From assembly GCA_039819085.1 (NCBI GenBank), contig JBCBSQ010000006.1, positions 62,001 to 126,000 of the forward strand: a stretch of DNA of 64,000 nucleotides, in the 5' to 3' direction. The DNA comes from MED-G105 sp039819085. Its GTDB lineage: Bacteria; Pseudomonadota; Alphaproteobacteria; Caulobacterales; Parvularculaceae. Below are positions 50,676 to 60,072 of the stretch, one piece after another; position 1 is the first letter of the stretch, and the number at the start of each line of letters is the position of its first letter. The notes below the pieces were generated by a model, which was not told the DNA's origin, ran no database searches, and saw nothing but the letters and a program-made list of their open reading frames with translations. The translations under genes were made by a program, and so were the position numbers.

Positions 50676-52307
50676 ATGAAGAATTCTGGACGCAAATTAA
50701 GCCTTCGGCGGCGTGTTGTCGGCGCTGTCGCCGCCGCCCTCGCCGGCGTCTCGCTCGGCGCGGAACCCGCCCTGGCGCAGAAAGGCGCCGCGATTGTTGA
50801 TCTTGGCGGAGAGAGCGATACGTCCCGCAGTATTGTCCTTCCCCTGAACAAAGCGGCGATCGTCAATCTGCCGCGGCCGGCCGCGGACGTGCTCGTCTCG
50901 CAGCCGAGCGTCGTCGACGCGGTTGTTCGCTCTTCAAGGCGCGTTTATCTCCTCGGACTGGACGTCGGCCTCACCAACGCGTTCTTCTTTGACGATCAGG
51001 GACGCCAGATCCTCAATCTGGAGATCCAGGTCGAACGCGACGTGGACGCCCTGAATGACCTTCTTGCGCGACTGATGCCGGATTCGCGGATCACGGCGGA
51101 GGCGATCAACGATACGATCATTCTACGCGGATCGGTGCGGTCAAGCGCACAGGCGGCGAACGCCGCGGACATCGCGGCGCGTTTCATCGAAGACGAGAAC
51201 AATGTCATCCCCATGATGACGATCCGGCAGCGTGAGCAGGTGATGCTCAAGGTGCGGATTGTTGAGATGCAGCGCTCGATCCTGAAACAGCTCGGCGTTG
51301 ATGTGAATGGGGTTGCGGCGTTGACCAACGCGTCGATCAACGCCGCCGCGGCGACGATCGGCGCCGGCGTCGCCGCTTCCGGGGCGTCGTTCGAGCTCCT
51401 GCGCAATATCGGGACGAACGGGTCGAACATCGGCCTCACCTTTCAGGCGCTGGAGCAGGTGGGTCTCGTCAAAACGCTCGCGGAGCCGACGCTGACGGCG
51501 GTCTCCGGCGAGGCGGCGAATTTCCTCGCGGGCGGCGAGTTTCCAATCCCGATCAACCAGCGGGACGACGTCATCACGATCGAGTTCAAGCAGTTCGGCG
51601 TCGGTCTCGGGTTCACGCCGCTTGTGCTCGACAAGGGCCGCATCAACATCAAAGTGTCGACCGAAGTCAGCGAAGTGACGTCCGCCAATAATTTCAGCCT
51701 CTCAGGGCAAACAGTCACGCTGCCGGGCACGCCGGCGACGCCGGCGCCGCCGGATCAGTTCCAGGTGGTGGACACGGACGCCGACGGCATCCCCGATCAG
51801 GTCGTGAACATCACCTCGATCGCTGCGGACGAAGTGGCCAGTATTCCGGTCATTGGCGACGCCGTTGCGCGACCGCAGGGCACGCCGGCCGGCGAACCGA
51901 CAATCATCAACACCACCGGCTTGACGATCCCGGCGTTCACGGTGCGCCGCGCCGAAACCACGGTCGAACTGCCGTCGGGCGGCAGCCTCGTCATGGCGGG
52001 CCTCCTGCAGGAAAACATGCGCCAGACCATGAACGGCATTCCGGGACTTCTCGACGTGCCGATCCTCGGCCAGCTCTTCCGAAGCCGCGAATATGAGAAC
52101 GCCGAGACCGAACTGGCGATCATCGCGACGCCCTACATCGTCGGTCCGACCCATGAGAGCAAGCTCACCGATCCGTCAAAGGGCTTCATCACCGCGACGG
52201 ACGCTCAGTCGATCCTCATGGGCAAGTTGACCTCGACCTATGGGCTCGCGGGGTCCGGCGTCGAGGAAAAGACCCTGCAAGGGCCGATCGGCTTCATTCT
52301 TGACTAA
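50676..52307 (+). CDS. cpaC: Flp pilus secretin CpaC
   Basis: This is the outer-membrane channel for the pilus. From the ATG at 50676 the protein has 543 residues: signal peptide about 1-36 (ending PALAQ), pilus-N domain (IVLPLNKAAIVNLPRPAADV), BON-like segment (DSRITAEAINDTIILRGSV) and secretin core. Core signatures are MLKVRIVEMQRSILKQLGVD, the AEPTLTAVSGEAANFLAGGE secretin block and PGLLDVPILGQLFRS. Starts at 50595 or 50610 would overlap cpaB and bury the signal peptide behind 22-27 residues. A Pro/Asp-rich insertion lies in the gate region near residue 350-380. Confidence 0.94.
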   Translation: MKNSGRKLSLRRRVVGAVAAALAGVSLGAEPALAQKGAAIVDLGGESDTSRSIVLPLNKAAIVNLPRPAADVLVSQPSVVDAVVRSSRRVYLLGLDVGLTNAFFFDDQGRQILNLEIQVERDVDALNDLLARLMPDSRITAEAINDTIILRGSVRSSAQAANAADIAARFIEDENNVIPMMTIRQREQVMLKVRIVEMQRSILKQLGVDVNGVAALTNASINAAAATIGAGVAASGASFELLRNIGTNGSNIGLTFQALEQVGLVKTLAEPTLTAVSGEAANFLAGGEFPIPINQRDDVITIEFKQFGVGLGFTPLVLDKGRINIKVSTEVSEVTSANNFSLSGQTVTLPGTPATPAPPDQFQVVDTDADGIPDQVVNITSIAADEVASIPVIGDAVARPQGTPAGEPTIINTTGLTIPAFTVRRAETTVELPSGGSLVMAGLLQENMRQTMNGIPGLLDVPILGQLFRSREYENAETELAIIATPYIVGPTHESKLTDPSKGFITATDAQSILMGKLTSTYGLAGSGVEEKTLQGPIGFILD

Positions 52308-52317
52308 GGTGCGCAGC

Positions 52318-52992
52318 ATGCTGATGGAAAAGAAAATCACCGCCTCCCTCGCCTTCCTCGCCTGCGCAATGGCGGCCGGGTGCGGGACGTTCAAAAACAC
52401 CGCGCAGGACGCAATCTCGGTCGCCGAAGAGCATCCGATCAGCGTCGACAGCCAGGTCGTCACGCTGACGCTGACGCCGACGAATGGCGACGCGGCTCTC
52501 TCGCGTCTTGATGCGGCGCGCGTGCGCGCCTTCGCCGAAACCTATATGCGCAAGGGCCACGGCCCGATCTCGATCACCGAGCCGGACGGCGCGGCGTTCG
52601 CCGCGGCCTTCGCCTCGAACGTCGAAGGCGCGCTTTATGACGCCGGCGTGTCGCGCGACGCCATTGGTCATTCATCGCATCAGGGATCCGGATCGGCGGG
52701 CGACGCCGTGATCCTTTCGTATACGCATTATGTTGCGACGCCAAGCGCCTGCGGCGTCTGGCAGAACATCAGACGTCGCGACTACAAGAATCAGCGCTCG
52801 CCGAATTTCGGCTGCGCCAGCCAGAACAATCTTGCGGCGATGATCGTCGATCCCCGGGATCTCATCGCGCCGCAGGTCGAGTCTGAGCCGGATTCGGCGA
52901 TCCGCATCCGTGGCGTCCGGGCTTTCCGACAGGGTGAGGACACCGCTTCGGAGCGCAACGGCGACATCCAGGTTCGGGTCGACGATCAATGA
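52318..52992 (+). CDS. cpaD: Pilus assembly lipoprotein CpaD
   Basis: This is a 224-residue lipoprotein (signal MLMEKKITASLAFLACAMAAGCG; lipobox AAGC) with the CpaD pattern of a Cys pair in PSACGVWQNI and NFGCASQNNLAAMIVDPRDL. It is thought to act as the pilotin that helps the CpaC secretin insert or stay stable. It starts 10 bp after cpaC. Confidence 0.92.
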   Translation: MLMEKKITASLAFLACAMAAGCGTFKNTAQDAISVAEEHPISVDSQVVTLTLTPTNGDAALSRLDAARVRAFAETYMRKGHGPISITEPDGAAFAAAFASNVEGALYDAGVSRDAIGHSSHQGSGSAGDAVILSYTHYVATPSACGVWQNIRRRDYKNQRSPNFGCASQNNLAAMIVDPRDLIAPQVESEPDSAIRIRGVRAFRQGEDTASERNGDIQVRVDDQ

Positions 52993-53000
52993 TGCCTGAG

Positions 53001-53017
53001 CCCTCGTGAAACGAGGG
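53001..53017 (+). promoter_or_regulatory. Small stem-loop between cpaD and cpaE
   Basis: A perfect 7-bp stem with a 3-nt loop (GAA) is placed 8 nt after the cpaD stop and about 5 nt before the cpaE ribosome site. It could tune translation or mRNA processing inside the operon. There is no U-run. Confidence 0.5.
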
Positions 53018-53034
53018 ACGCGAAGGAGAATGGC

Positions 53035-54765
53035 ATGGGCAACGCCGCAAGACACCTTGTTAAGCTAACCGGATCCCGGCGCAAAGATGGCGACGAGGAC
53101 CGCGGCGCCGTGACCGCAAGCAAGGCGCGCGCGTCTGGCGATCATGGCGGCTACGAGGAAGACGCCTGGTTCGACGAGGAGCTGTCCGACGAAGAACTGG
53201 CGGCCCTTGGCGAAGAGGAGTTCGGCGACCTCGACGATCTTGACGACGAGGAGCTTCTCGAGGCCGATCTTGATCTCGACGACGAAGAGCTCGCGAACGC
53301 CGCCGACGACTATGAGGTCGGTTCGATCATGCGCGCCGACGGTTTTGGCGTCGCTCAGGAATTTGATACGTATAACGACGAGCAGGCGGACGCGGACCCG
53401 GTAGGGCGGAACGACGTTGCCGGTGGCGGGCCGGATGCGCCGCCGCCGTTCGAGGACGCCGTCGAGGCGCCGCCGATGGACGAGCCTGTTGGCGGCGCTG
53501 CCCCGCATCGCGCTTCCGCCACGGTCACTGCGCCGCCCGAGGATTTCGAGGAAATAGAATCTTCGGAAACCGACCATGTGCCGGTCCCGCGCATCTCTAT
53601 CCACGCGTTTTGCGAATCCGAAGAGACGACCGCGCTCCTTGAGCGCGCGGCGATTGATCGGCGCCTCTCCAAGACGCACTTGACGATGCACATGGGCGGC
53701 ATCGCCAAGGCTGTCGACCATTTTCAGACGAACACAACGCCGAACCTCATCATTCTTGAAGCCCTTTCAGGCGGCGGCACTCTTCTGAAGCAGCTCGGCG
53801 AGCTCGCTGAAGTCTGCGATCCGTCGACCAAGGTCATCATCATCGGGTGCGTCAACGATATTGCTCTCTATCGAGAGCTTATTCGCCAGGGCGTCAGCGA
53901 ATACATCGTCAATCCGCATTCGCCGCTCCAGGTCATTCGTTCGGTATCGTCGCTTTACGTCGACCCGTCCGCCCCCCCGATCGGCAGGACGCTTGCTTTC
54001 GTCGGCGCGCGCGGCGGCGTCGGGTCTTCGACGATTGCGCACAATGTTGCGTGGACGGCCGCTGAGGAACTAAACAGCGACACGGTCATTCTCGATCTCG
54101 ATTTGCCCTTCGGCACGGCGAGCCTCGACTTCGAACAGGACCCGACGTCCGGGCTGCTCGAAGCGCTCGCCTCGCCTGAGCGCCTGGATGCTGTGCTCCT
54201 TGACCGCCTGCTGCAAAAGCATACGGATCATTTGAGCCTCTTCACCGCGCCGAACCTGCTTGATCGCGACTATGATCTGGAGGATCAGGCGTTCGAGACC
54301 GTCGTTGACGTTGTGCGCGGCGCTGCCCCGACAATCGTGATCGACGTCCCGCACGTCTGGACGAGCTGGTCTCGCCGATTGTTGCAGACGGCTGATGAGA
54401 TCGTCATCACGACGACGCCGGATCTCGCGGCGTTTCGTAATACGAAGAACCTCGTTGACGTCGTTTCAGGAGCGCGCCCGAACGACGCCGCGCCGCGGCT
54501 CGTCGTCAACCAGTTCGATCAGAAGACATCTTCGGTGCAGCCGGAGCAGTATGCGGAGCATGTGGGACTCGATCCGATCTGCGTCATCAACTGGGAGCCG
54601 CAACTGTTTCATGCGGCGGCGACCAACGCCGCGCCCATCACCGAGGTTGGCCCAAAGACCCGCGCAGCGCACAGCATCAGCCATCTCGGCCAGGTCCTGC
54701 TCGGCCGGACGGACCTTTCCGCCAAGCGCGGCGGCTTCGGGCTTGACCGCCTGTTCAAGAAATAG
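53035..54765 (+). CDS. cpaE: Pilus assembly ATPase/localisation protein CpaE
   Basis: This is a 576-residue protein. Residues about 40-94 are strikingly acidic (repeated DEEL/DDL), which is not part of the family core. A receiver-like domain (about 185-310, e.g. LIILEALSGGGTLLKQLGEL) and a MinD/ParA-type ATPase domain with deviant Walker A GARGGVGSSTIAHNVAW near residue 323 follow. CpaE homologs position the pilus machinery at the cell pole. AAGGAG precedes the ATG. Confidence 0.93.
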   Translation: MGNAARHLVKLTGSRRKDGDEDRGAVTASKARASGDHGGYEEDAWFDEELSDEELAALGEEEFGDLDDLDDEELLEADLDLDDEELANAADDYEVGSIMRADGFGVAQEFDTYNDEQADADPVGRNDVAGGGPDAPPPFEDAVEAPPMDEPVGGAAPHRASATVTAPPEDFEEIESSETDHVPVPRISIHAFCESEETTALLERAAIDRRLSKTHLTMHMGGIAKAVDHFQTNTTPNLIILEALSGGGTLLKQLGELAEVCDPSTKVIIIGCVNDIALYRELIRQGVSEYIVNPHSPLQVIRSVSSLYVDPSAPPIGRTLAFVGARGGVGSSTIAHNVAWTAAEELNSDTVILDLDLPFGTASLDFEQDPTSGLLEALASPERLDAVLLDRLLQKHTDHLSLFTAPNLLDRDYDLEDQAFETVVDVVRGAAPTIVIDVPHVWTSWSRRLLQTADEIVITTTPDLAAFRNTKNLVDVVSGARPNDAAPRLVVNQFDQKTSSVQPEQYAEHVGLDPICVINWEPQLFHAAATNAAPITEVGPKTRAAHSISHLGQVLLGRTDLSAKRGGFGLDRLFKK

Positions 54766-54774
54766 GAGCGGCGG

Positions 54775-56223
54775 ATGTTCGGGCGTAGATCAGGGGAAGA
54801 CGCGGCCACGGCGCCGCCGCGGCCCGCCGAGGGGCGCGCAAATGAGGCTCGCCAGGAAAAACCGAGAGCCGCGGCGAAGTCCGCGCCGCCGCCCAAAGTG
54901 AAGACGCCGGAGGCGCCGAAGCTCGAAACGGTTTCCGTCACTGATCGGTCAGAGGAGTACTTCCAGACCAAGGCGACGATCTTCAACGCCCTGATTGATA
55001 CGATCGATCTCTCGCAGCTGGCTCAGCTCGATACTGACGCCGCGGCTGAAGAAATCCGTGACATCATCACCGAGATCATCTCGATCAAGAATGTCCAGAT
55101 GTCGATTGCGGAGCAGGAATCGCTGCTGCAGGACATCTGCAATGACGTGCTTGGCTACGGACCGCTTGAGCCTTTGCTCGCGCGGGACGATATCGCCGAT
55201 ATCATGGTCAATGGCGCCAATCGCGTCTTTATCGAGGTCGGCGGCAAGATCCAGCTGACCAATGTCCGCTTTCGCGACAACAGCCAGCTGATGAACATCT
55301 GTCAGCGGATCGTTAGCCAGGTTGGCCGCCGCGTCGATGAAGCAAGCCCGATCTGCGACGCGCGCTTGCCGGACGGCAGCCGCGTCAACGTCATCGCCCC
55401 GCCGCTTTCGATCGACGGACCAGCTCTCACCATTCGTAAGTTCAAGAAAGACAAGCTTACGATGGCGAATCTCGTCGACTTCAAGTCGATCTCGCCGGAG
55501 GGCGCGAGGGTGCTGGAAATTGTCGGTTCGTGCCGCATCAATACGCTGATCTCCGGCGGCACGGGCTCCGGTAAAACGACGCTTCTCAATTGCATGACGG
55601 GCTTCATCGAGCACGATGAGCGCGTCATTACCTGCGAAGACGCGGCTGAACTCCAGTTGCAGCAGCCTCATGTCGTGCGTCTTGAAACGCGTCCGCCGAA
55701 CCTCGAAGGGCAGGGCGAAGTGACGATGCGTGACCTCGTCAAGAACTGCCTTCGTATGCGTCCTGAACGGATTATCGTCGGCGAGGTCCGCGGACCTGAA
55801 GCGTTTGACCTGTTGCAAGCGATGAACACCGGCCATGACGGCTCGATGGGCACGCTTCACGCGAACAGCCCGCGCGAGGCCTTGCAGCGGATCGAATCGA
55901 TGATCACGATGGGCGGCTACAATCTCCCGTCAAAAACGATCCGTGAAATGATTGTCGGATCGATCGACATTATCATACAGGCTGCGCGACTGCGCGACGG
56001 CTCACGCCGCATCACGCACATTACCGAAGTGCTCGGTACTGAAGGCGAAACAGTGATCACCCAGGATCTATTCGTGTACGATATGTCTGGTGAAGACAAT
56101 GACGGAAAGATCATTGGCCGGCATAAGTCCACAGGCATTGCGCGCCCGGCGTTCTGGGACCGCGCGCGCTATTACGGCCGCGATCAGGATCTCGCAGAGG
56201 CCCTAGACGCGGCGCAGGACTAG
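54775..56223 (+). CDS. cpaF: Pilus motor ATPase CpaF (TadA)
   Basis: This is a 482-residue hexameric secretion ATPase. It has an N-terminal Pro/Ala/Lys-rich linker (about 1-65), then IADIMVNGANRVFIEVGGKI, Walker A LISGGTGSGKTTLLN, VITCEDAAELQLQQPHVVRL (Asp/Glu boxes) and GSMGTLHANSPREALQRIE (His box). It energises both extension and, in this family, retraction. It starts 9 bp after cpaE behind a GGAGCGG site. Confidence 0.96.
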   Translation: MFGRRSGEDAATAPPRPAEGRANEARQEKPRAAAKSAPPPKVKTPEAPKLETVSVTDRSEEYFQTKATIFNALIDTIDLSQLAQLDTDAAAEEIRDIITEIISIKNVQMSIAEQESLLQDICNDVLGYGPLEPLLARDDIADIMVNGANRVFIEVGGKIQLTNVRFRDNSQLMNICQRIVSQVGRRVDEASPICDARLPDGSRVNVIAPPLSIDGPALTIRKFKKDKLTMANLVDFKSISPEGARVLEIVGSCRINTLISGGTGSGKTTLLNCMTGFIEHDERVITCEDAAELQLQQPHVVRLETRPPNLEGQGEVTMRDLVKNCLRMRPERIIVGEVRGPEAFDLLQAMNTGHDGSMGTLHANSPREALQRIESMITMGGYNLPSKTIREMIVGSIDIIIQAARLRDGSRRITHITEVLGTEGETVITQDLFVYDMSGEDNDGKIIGRHKSTGIARPAFWDRARYYGRDQDLAEALDAAQD

Positions 56224-56233
56224 GCGGCAGGGC

Positions 56234-57226
56234 ATGGATCGCCAAACACTCATTCTCGGCGGCTTCATTCTGCTTGCGATCGCCGCCGTCGCCGCAGCCT
56301 TGTTTGCGCCAACCAAGAAAGAGCGCGCGAACAAGCGTCTGACGTCGCTCGACAAGTACGGCAACGCGAAGCGCGCGACCGCATCCGCGGTCGATGACGC
56401 TGTTCAGAAGGAGAAGCGCAAAAAGGTCGCTGAAGCGCTCTCGCGAGTTGAGCAACAGAATAAGCAAGCGAAGAAAAAAACGCGATATTCGCTTGAACAA
56501 CAGTTCGAGCAGGCGGGGCTAAGTTTCACCGTTCCGCAGTTTTACATTGGATCGGTCATTGTCGGCGCCTTCTTTGGCCTGATCGGCGTCATCTCCGGTC
56601 AACAGCATTACGTGTCGGCCGCGCTCGCCTTTATCGGGGCGTTTGGCCTGCCGCGGTGGTTCGTTGGATTCGCCAAGAAGCGCCGTCAGAAGAAATTCGG
56701 CACTGAGTTTTCGAACGCAATCGACGTCATTGTGCGCGGCGTGAAATCGGGTCTGCCGGTCAATGAGTGCCTGAAGATTATCGCTGCTGAGGCGCCCGCG
56801 CCGGTGAATGAAGAATTCCATCAGTTAACGGAGGGGCTCCGCATTGGCCTTTCGATGGAACAGGCGCTCGATCGCATGTTTGAGCGCATGCCGCTCCCCG
56901 AGGTGCGGTTTTTCGGCATTGTCCTGATGATCCAGCAGCAGACAGGCGGCAACCTCGCCGAAGCGCTCGGCAATCTCGCGAGCGTCCTGCGCGGCCGCAA
57001 GGTGATGGAGGGCAAGATCAAGGCGCTCTCCGCCGAAGCGAAGGCTTCCGCGATGATCATTGGCGCGCTGCCGTTTCTGGTGATGGGCGCGGTTAAGGTG
57101 ATGTCGCCTGGATATCTCGATGTGTTGTTCGTTACGCCGGAAGGAAAACTCGTCCTTTTCGCGGCGGGCTTCTGGTTCACGACCGGCGTCCTGGTGATGC
57201 GGAACATGACGCAGATTAAGGTGTAG
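56234..57226 (+). CDS. tadB: Flp pilus inner-membrane platform protein TadB
   Basis: This is a 330-residue protein of the type II secretion F/TadB family. It has an N-terminal span (about 7-24), a Lys/Arg-rich cytoplasmic linker and the T2SSF domain (NAIDVIVRGVKSGLPVNECLKII, MLFERMPLPEVRFFGIVLMIQQQTGGNLAEAL-type region). Two C-terminal spans complete it. It pairs with TadC to form the platform that CpaF drives. It is 10 bp after cpaF. Confidence 0.94.
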   Translation: MDRQTLILGGFILLAIAAVAAALFAPTKKERANKRLTSLDKYGNAKRATASAVDDAVQKEKRKKVAEALSRVEQQNKQAKKKTRYSLEQQFEQAGLSFTVPQFYIGSVIVGAFFGLIGVISGQQHYVSAALAFIGAFGLPRWFVGFAKKRRQKKFGTEFSNAIDVIVRGVKSGLPVNECLKIIAAEAPAPVNEEFHQLTEGLRIGLSMEQALDRMFERMPLPEVRFFGIVLMIQQQTGGNLAEALGNLASVLRGRKVMEGKIKALSAEAKASAMIIGALPFLVMGAVKVMSPGYLDVLFVTPEGKLVLFAAGFWFTTGVLVMRNMTQIKV

Positions 57227-57230
57227 CGCG

Positions 57231-58193
57231 ATGCTGGAGCTTCTTGTCGATCAGCAGTTTCAGGTGTCGGTTCTGGTCGCGCTTGCGGCGATCGCGACCG
57301 TTTACACGCTGGTTGAGCCTTTCCTCGTCAAGGACAGACTCGCTGAGCGGATGAAGGGCGTCGCGGACTACCGCGAACGCCTGCGCCAACAGCAGCGCGC
57401 GAGCTTCGCAAAGAAAAGTGGTATACGGAGCACCCCTCAGGGCATGCTCAAGGAGATTGCGGAGAATCTCAGGCTGTTTGAGATTTTCGACGCCGCCGAG
57501 GCCCGCAAGTCGCTGATGCAGGCCGGTTATCGCGGCGAAAAGGCGGTTGTCGTCTTCATGACCATCCGTCTCGGGGTCCCGTTCGCGCTTGCGCTTGTCG
57601 TCGGGATCTATGTCTACGCGCTTGACGATATGGGGCTCGATAGCCTCGGCCGTCTCCTCGCCACCATGTTCGGGTTTTTCGCCGGCTTCTATCTGCCGGT
57701 GATCTATATGCAGAACATCAAGCAGAAGCGGCAGCGCCTGTTGCAGCTCGCCTGGCCCGACAGCCTCGACCTTCTCCTCATATGCGTGGAATCGGGCATG
57801 TCGATCGAGCTCGCCTTGCAGAAAGTGAGCGTCGAGGTCGGAGACGGGTGTCCGGAACTCGCCGAGGAGCTTGGACTGACCGTGGCGGAGCTGTCGTATC
57901 TGCAGGAGCGCCGGCAGGCCTATATGAATCTTTCGGAGCGCACGGGCCTGGAATCGGTCAAGGCCATGACGACGGCGCTTGTGCAATCGGAAAAGTACGG
58001 CACGCCCTTGGGGCAGTCTTTGCGGGTGCTCGCGGAGGAAAGCCGCATGGAGCGGATGCAGGAAGCCGAGCGCAAGGCTGCCGCCCTGCCGCCGAAGCTC
58101 ACGGTGCCGATGATCGGCTTCTTCCTGCCGGTCCTGTTTGCGGTGATTATCGGACCAGCCGTGCTCGGCATTATGGGCGTCGAAGGGCCGTAG
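57231..58193 (+). CDS. tadC: Flp pilus inner-membrane platform protein TadC
   Basis: This is a 320-residue partner of TadB. It has an N-terminal span, then the T2SSF domain (LAWPDSLDLLLICVESGMSIELAL, ALVQSEKYGTPLGQSLRVLAEESRMERMQEAERKAA-like region) and a C-terminal hydrophobic hairpin. It lies 4 bp after tadB. No tadD or tadE/F/G pseudopilin genes follow in this window; the next gene is on the other strand. Confidence 0.94.
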   Translation: MLELLVDQQFQVSVLVALAAIATVYTLVEPFLVKDRLAERMKGVADYRERLRQQQRASFAKKSGIRSTPQGMLKEIAENLRLFEIFDAAEARKSLMQAGYRGEKAVVVFMTIRLGVPFALALVVGIYVYALDDMGLDSLGRLLATMFGFFAGFYLPVIYMQNIKQKRQRLLQLAWPDSLDLLLICVESGMSIELALQKVSVEVGDGCPELAEELGLTVAELSYLQERRQAYMNLSERTGLESVKAMTTALVQSEKYGTPLGQSLRVLAEESRMERMQEAERKAAALPPKLTVPMIGFFLPVLFAVIIGPAVLGIMGVEGP

Positions 58194-58223
58194 CAGGCCG
58201 CAGCGGGTCCACAGCGCGGGGGC

Positions 58224-60008
58224 TCAGTCTCTAGCGTCGCTCAGTAGAACATCCAGCGCTTCATAGACGGGCGCTTCGCCCGCCGCGACCTTGTCGCGAG
58301 AGGGCGTCGGCTGCCCGAAGCGTTGACGGTAGATCCATATATTGGTCAGGACCTTCTCGACATAGTCCCGGCTTTCAGCATTGGGAATCGTCTCGATAAA
58401 GAGCAGCGGATCGTCGATCCCGAGTTCTTTCTTCCAGCGTCGAAGATTGCCTGGACCGCCATTGTAAGCTGCGGCGAGGTCGAAGAGGTCGGCTTCGTCG
58501 CCTTTCTGAAGCAGATAATTGACGTACATCTGGCCGATCTTGAGGTTCAGGCCCGGGTCGAACAAAAGGTCGCGGCCGGCGCGCGACGCGAGGCGCCGGT
58601 CCTTGGCGACATAGCTCGCCGTGCGGGGCATCACCTGCATCAGGCCGAGCGCGCCGGCGCGGCTCTTGGCGTCCGGTTTGAACTTCGATTCCTGTCGAAT
58701 GAGGGCGTAAAGAATGGCGCGGTCGGTCTTGAAGCCGTCGGATGGCGCGTATCCTGGAACGGGGAAAAGGCCGGCGGCGAGGCCCTGACCCTGGCCTTGG
58801 CCCTTGCCAAGGAGCGCGGCGTCAATCTGCGCGGCCGGCAAGTCGAGCGCGGCGGCGAAGGAAAGCAGCGTCTCTGACTCGACATCCTTGGCGCGGCCAT
58901 TCAGCCGGCGCAATTCGAGGTCGGCGTCAGCGTCGCGTCCGACCTGCTTCAGCGCGGCGATGCGCGCGACGGCTGCGTCCTTACGGGTGAGCGCCGCATA
59001 GTCCGCTTTCGTCAGCGCCGGGACGGTCCAGTCAAACGCATAGGTCCGGCCGAGTTGGGAAAGGGCGAGTTGGCCATAGAACGTCAGCGGGCGCGCCGCG
59101 GCGATCTCAAGGTTTGGCGCGACCCGATCGAGCCGGCCGATATTGAGGGCGGCGCGCGCCGCCCAGAAGCCCGCCGCCGCGCGCAGGTCGTCGTCCTGAT
59201 ACGGAACGCCCGCCATCTTGTCGAACGCGTCAGCGGCGCGCGTGAACTCGTTCTGACGATACGCGATAAGGCCTTCGATCCAGTAGGCGAGCACGGCCAC
59301 GTCGCCATTGCGCGCGGCGGCCGAAGCGGCGATCTTCTCCGCCTTGCCGACATATCCCTGAAAATAGAGGCTCGCCGCGATCCAGGAGCGCATGCGGTCA
59401 TACTGGCGCGTGGTGATCCGCCGCGCGCGCAAATGCTGGTCGATCTCCTTCATGGCGGTGAGCGCGCGTTCGGTCTTGCAGAGCATCCGGACGCGGCCTT
59501 CAATCCGCTTTGCGCGGGGGCGGCTGACTTTCTCATAGTCGGCGACGAGCGCCGGCGGCAGCTCCCATCCGGGGGCTGAGCGCCATTCCCGCGGGAGCGG
59601 TCGAACAGGCGCGCTGGCGCGGCGTGGGCGACGCTTGAGCGCGAGCTTGTAAATTCGCGCCGCCTGCGGATGGTCGGCGTAGGACGACATCCAGTCGCGC
59701 AATTCGCCATACTTGGAGCGGTACTTGGTGGGGTGCATGTAGCGCTGTTCAAGAACGTAGCCCATGATGACGCGATCGGAGAGGCGCGCGATCTTCGCGT
59801 CCGCCTCGGCCCACCGGCCGGTCGTCTGAAGGCGGAATATCTCGCTATAAAGATCGACGTCTTCTTCGCTGAGCGTGGTCGGCGTAAAGCCGCCCGCAGG
59901 CGCGGCGGCGCGCGCCGAAGCGGCGCTGCTGATCGCAATCGCCGCGGCGAACATCACCGCAAGGCCAATTGCTCTGATCGCCTGGTTCACATCCCGCGCT
60001 ATACTCAT
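58224..60008 (-). CDS. Soluble lytic murein transglycosylase (Slt70-like)
   Basis: This is a 594-residue periplasmic enzyme that cuts peptidoglycan to anhydro-muropeptides. A signal peptide (about 1-36) precedes a long superhelical helical-repeat region (about 60-420). The C-terminal lysozyme-like domain has the catalytic Glu in ALIRQESKFKPDAKSRAGAL and the GLMQVMPRTA, AYNGGPGNLRRW motifs. It is convergent with tadC, 30 bp apart. The ATG at 60008 has GGAG nearby; upstream ATGs at 60032 and 60038 add only a few charged residues. Confidence 0.94.
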   Translation of the reverse strand: MSIARDVNQAIRAIGLAVMFAAAIAISSAASARAAAPAGGFTPTTLSEEDVDLYSEIFRLQTTGRWAEADAKIARLSDRVIMGYVLEQRYMHPTKYRSKYGELRDWMSSYADHPQAARIYKLALKRRPRRASAPVRPLPREWRSAPGWELPPALVADYEKVSRPRAKRIEGRVRMLCKTERALTAMKEIDQHLRARRITTRQYDRMRSWIAASLYFQGYVGKAEKIAASAAARNGDVAVLAYWIEGLIAYRQNEFTRAADAFDKMAGVPYQDDDLRAAAGFWAARAALNIGRLDRVAPNLEIAAARPLTFYGQLALSQLGRTYAFDWTVPALTKADYAALTRKDAAVARIAALKQVGRDADADLELRRLNGRAKDVESETLLSFAAALDLPAAQIDAALLGKGQGQGQGLAAGLFPVPGYAPSDGFKTDRAILYALIRQESKFKPDAKSRAGALGLMQVMPRTASYVAKDRRLASRAGRDLLFDPGLNLKIGQMYVNYLLQKGDEADLFDLAAAYNGGPGNLRRWKKELGIDDPLLFIETIPNAESRDYVEKVLTNIWIYRQRFGQPTPSRDKVAAGEAPVYEALDVLLSDARD

Positions 60009-60072
60009 CTCGCTCCGCTCGCCCCGTTTCATGCGCATTCATTACGCGCCGGTCATTATCGCCGGATCGGCG

